Shown in pieces: positions 62,021 to 64,000 of a stretch of 64,000 nucleotides of DNA (position 1 is the first letter of the stretch; each line of letters opens with the position of its first letter). The notes below the pieces were generated by a model that ran no database searches, had not been told where the DNA came from, and was given only the letters and a program-made list of their open reading frames with translations. The position numbers were made by a program, and so were the translations under genes. Source of the DNA: Symbiodinium natans (Eukaryota > Sar > Dinophyceae > Suessiales > Symbiodiniaceae); assembly GCA_905221605.1 (NCBI GenBank), contig CAJNDS010001724.1:511416-575415 (forward strand). The letters are read 5' to 3'.

Positions 62021-62133
62021 GCCTGCGGAAGGTCTGCGGTCTCATTGGCTTCGTCGTGGGGCTGTCTGCTCCGATGAGAGACTTTGCTTCTGACTCAGGG
62101 TGTCAAAGTATGTGCCCTTGCTACGGGCCATGA
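62021..62133 (+). CDS. Exon-like block, hydrophobic
   Basis: After GGGCTTGAAG at 62020: LRKVCGLIGFVVGLSAPMRD then FASDSGC, open to TGA at 62131. It may stop earlier at GGTGTC (62099). A short membrane helix is possible (CGLIGFVVGLSA). TTTAGGG lies upstream, against the usual polarity. Family not recognised. Confidence 0.42.
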
Positions 62134-62391
62134 GTCGGCTGGCTATACCAGTTACAAGGAGGGGCCCCCCTAGTTATAAGTAGAGTTATACAGATCCTAA
62201 ATTGGGCTATCAGGATCCTAACTTTGGTTATATATCCCTTAACTATGGTTGGTATACCCCTCCTTCTACTAGAGCAGGTAACCTTTGTAACCTTTTCGGG
62301 GTCGTGCATTCCCTATATATAATCCCACAGGTTAACCTTCGTTTGTTCCCCTAGAATACTGGACAACTGACTCATGCCAAGTTTTCTACGA

Positions 62392-62477
62392 TTTTGCTTA
62401 AGAACTCCCGAAGTAAAACAGCAATTGCCTTCCTCATAGGGATTTCTGTTTTGTTGGGGGGGGTTCTTAAGCAAAAA
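62392..62477. mobile_element. Palindromic element, family I copy 2
   Basis: TTTTGCTTAAGAACTCCCGA ... GGGGGGGTTCTTAAGCAAAA. Same GCTTAAGAAC ends as at 7997. Confidence 0.72.
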
Positions 62478-63190
62478 ATGCTCAAGATCTACTATGCAAT
62501 AGTAGTTTCACGACCTTGAGGCACGGCCGTCCTGGTTCTGCACCGTTCCATGAGCTGTTTGGTGCTCTGAACAAAGGTTGACCGTTGCGGTGCACTGGAG
62601 GAAGGCCCTCTAGCATGAGCTTGGGATCCTTCAGGGACGAGATGGGCCCCCAAAACGGCTTACATGGTGCCATATCCCTCAATGGAGACCCAATAAGTAG
62701 TGTAGGGTAGATGGTCCCCATGTTGCCGGGCTCATCCCATGCTTAGGGTTCATTTAGGTCCCTCAGTAGCATCCTCAAGTCCTGTTCTTTCAAAAATCAG
62801 GACGGGGGATCGCGGTCCGAATGCCGTGTGCGCCCGAACCTGTCAGGGGCGAAGCGTCCGTGGAGACGTAGGAGCCAGCGGCTTTAAAGCAAGTCTTGAA
62901 GCCTGCGCGACGGGTGGGTAAAAGGGAACAGCACCAAGAGTTTTGGTGAGCTTGCGGTTTGATTGGGGACCCAAAAGGGACACAAGCGTAAGCACTTTAT
63001 AGGGATGTCCCTACCTCATTGGGCTTCATTCCAAGGGGGTTTATATGGGATATCCCTATCCTATTTTTTGGCGTAGTGGCCCTTTTTGACAGCCTGTATT
63101 CAGCAGTCGGCTTCCCCAGCCAGATTGCATCGCAGCCAAAAAACTTGGCAGCTGCGTCCAATAGCTCCAAAGATCTACCCGCACCTGCTA

Positions 63191-63280
63191 CTTGTAGGTT
63201 CATGGGTGCCTTGCTGTTAGAAGTATGGCAACTATACTTGTGCCCCTGCTTATAACTACACACGAGCCGCTCCAAGTAGG
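63191..63280. mobile_element. Palindromic element, family A copy
   Basis: CTTGTAGGTTCATGGGTGCC ... CACGAGCCGCTCCAAGTAGG, core GAAGTATGGCAACTATACTT. Confidence 0.65.
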
Positions 63281-63627
63281 CCCAGGTGCAATTGAGCTCG
63301 GCCATGATGTGGTTTGTCAATCTCGTCAGGGCGTGTAGGGTTTGAGTTTACCCGCTCTCCGAAACCCCAGAGAGAACCCCAAACAACCCTATTCCGCCCT
63401 AAACAACCCTATCCTTCGGGGCCAAACGAACTGAAAACTTGGGGTCAGAGACCCCATACTATTCTAATTCCATTAAGGTATGTGAACCATAAATACCCTG
63501 TTAGGGTTCAATTGCTCCCCAATACAATAGCCCTAAACCCTAAACCTTAAACCCTAAACCCTAAACCCTGAAACCCTAGACCCTAAACCCCCCAAACCCC
63601 AAAGCCCTTCAGCCCCCCAAGAAAAAG

Positions 63628-63736
63628 GTGGCTGGTCCTGGGCATCGGGCTGAAGTTTTTCACCTCCACCCCACTCTTTGACTCGCGCCACGCACGCTAC
63701 GTGGAGGCTCCCCCGCTGGGAGGGGACTTCCCAAGG
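63628..63736 (+). CDS. Exon between CCCTAAA and GTTTAGGG
   Basis: Acceptor GAAAAAG at 63627, then WLVLGIGLKFFTSTPLFDSR, HARYVEAPPLGGDFPR, with GTTTAGGG at 63737 directly as donor. CCCTAAA and CCCCAAA repeats are upstream. Hydrophobic start with aromatic and charged residues; a very convincing coding block. Family not recognised. Confidence 0.57.
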
Positions 63737-64000
63737 GTTTAGGGTTTTAGGGTTTATAGGGTTTAGGGTTTAGGGTTTAGGTTTAGGGTTTAGGGTTTAG
63801 GTTTGAGGGTTTAGGGTTAAGGTTTCTGAGAATTGGAAGTCTACTTATTTGTGGCCTAAGCTTGGCTTTCTGCTTCTGTTTCCCGAAAATTTCTTTATTT
63901 CTCTCAACTCTGGTCCCTTTTGGTGTCCTTACTATAAGGCAGCCTCATGTAGGGTTCCCAGGCAAAAACGATAATTTCGAGAACTGACCGGATGATGTCT

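Noticed and set aside
1-64000. Window is a true chromosome end or subtelomere
   Set aside because: Telomeric motifs occur throughout in both orientations, mixed with exons and elements, and neither edge of the window is a terminal array.
1-64000. Bacterial, phage or CRISPR content
   Set aside because: No operons, ribosome-binding-site patterns, long contiguous coding sequence or spaced repeats of CRISPR type; heptamer arrays have no unique spacers.

Overview
The window reads as nuclear DNA of a protist alga, most likely a dinoflagellate. The whole 64 kb is peppered with interstitial copies of the plant/alga-type telomere motif TTTAGGG (plus-strand CCCTAAA in the other orientation), usually every few hundred bases. 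Coding evidence comes as short exon-like blocks of about 40-180 nt that are GC-richer than the DNA between them. Nearly all of those I could read are on the plus strand. This fits intron-rich, one-directional dinoflagellate genes, and dinoflagellate telomeres are TTTAGGG. The assignment is inference: I found no diagnostic spliced-leader relict. Other TTTAGGG lineages (chromerids, some green or chlorarachniophyte algae) are not excluded.

Layout. Bases 1-592 are an impure CA/CATCAA microsatellite. From 0.8 to 6.5 kb there is a run of exon-like blocks, including a glutamine-rich one, separated by telomeric arrays and short palindromic elements. 6.7-8.2 kb is mostly telomere-free and AT-richer. 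8.2-12.6 kb holds very long telomeric arrays, a basic exon, a 237-bp tandem duplication and three exons that run directly into GTTTAGGG-type donors. 12.6-24.9 kb is mostly repeats and palindromic elements with few convincing exons. 25-30.1 kb has several exons, including one encoding a membrane segment. 30-43.5 kb is repeat-rich, with scattered exons, long G tracts and a 32-bp minisatellite. 43.5-49.5 kb is the densest exon region and includes three blocks that end in stop codons, so more than one gene end. 52.6-53.8 kb is a telomere-free island with the one gene I can place in a protein family: an intronless membrane protein with three histidine boxes of the desaturase/hydroxylase type. 60.0-60.7 kb holds an unrecognised two-exon gene with a clear GT-AG intron. 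The right edge has one more strong exon (63.6 kb).

Non-coding structure. Besides the telomeric arrays I count about a dozen families of short (about 80-180 bp), palindromic, MITE-like elements (called A-L below), most present in 2-10 diverged copies. Several copies have a telomeric block inserted inside them, and one element is nested in another. Around exons there is a repeated polarity: CCCTAAA arrays sit just upstream and TTTAGGG arrays just downstream. Many introns would therefore begin GTTTAGGG... and end ...CCCTAAA..AG, an inverted repeat able to fold on itself. I regard this as the most interesting signal here.

Limits. All exon calls rest on open frame, amino-acid composition and AG/GT edges read by eye. 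No homology search, transcript data or statistics were available, gene-level linkage of exons is mostly unknown, and first exons and starts are generally not identifiable. I recognised no tRNA, rRNA, CRISPR or bacterial-type operon.
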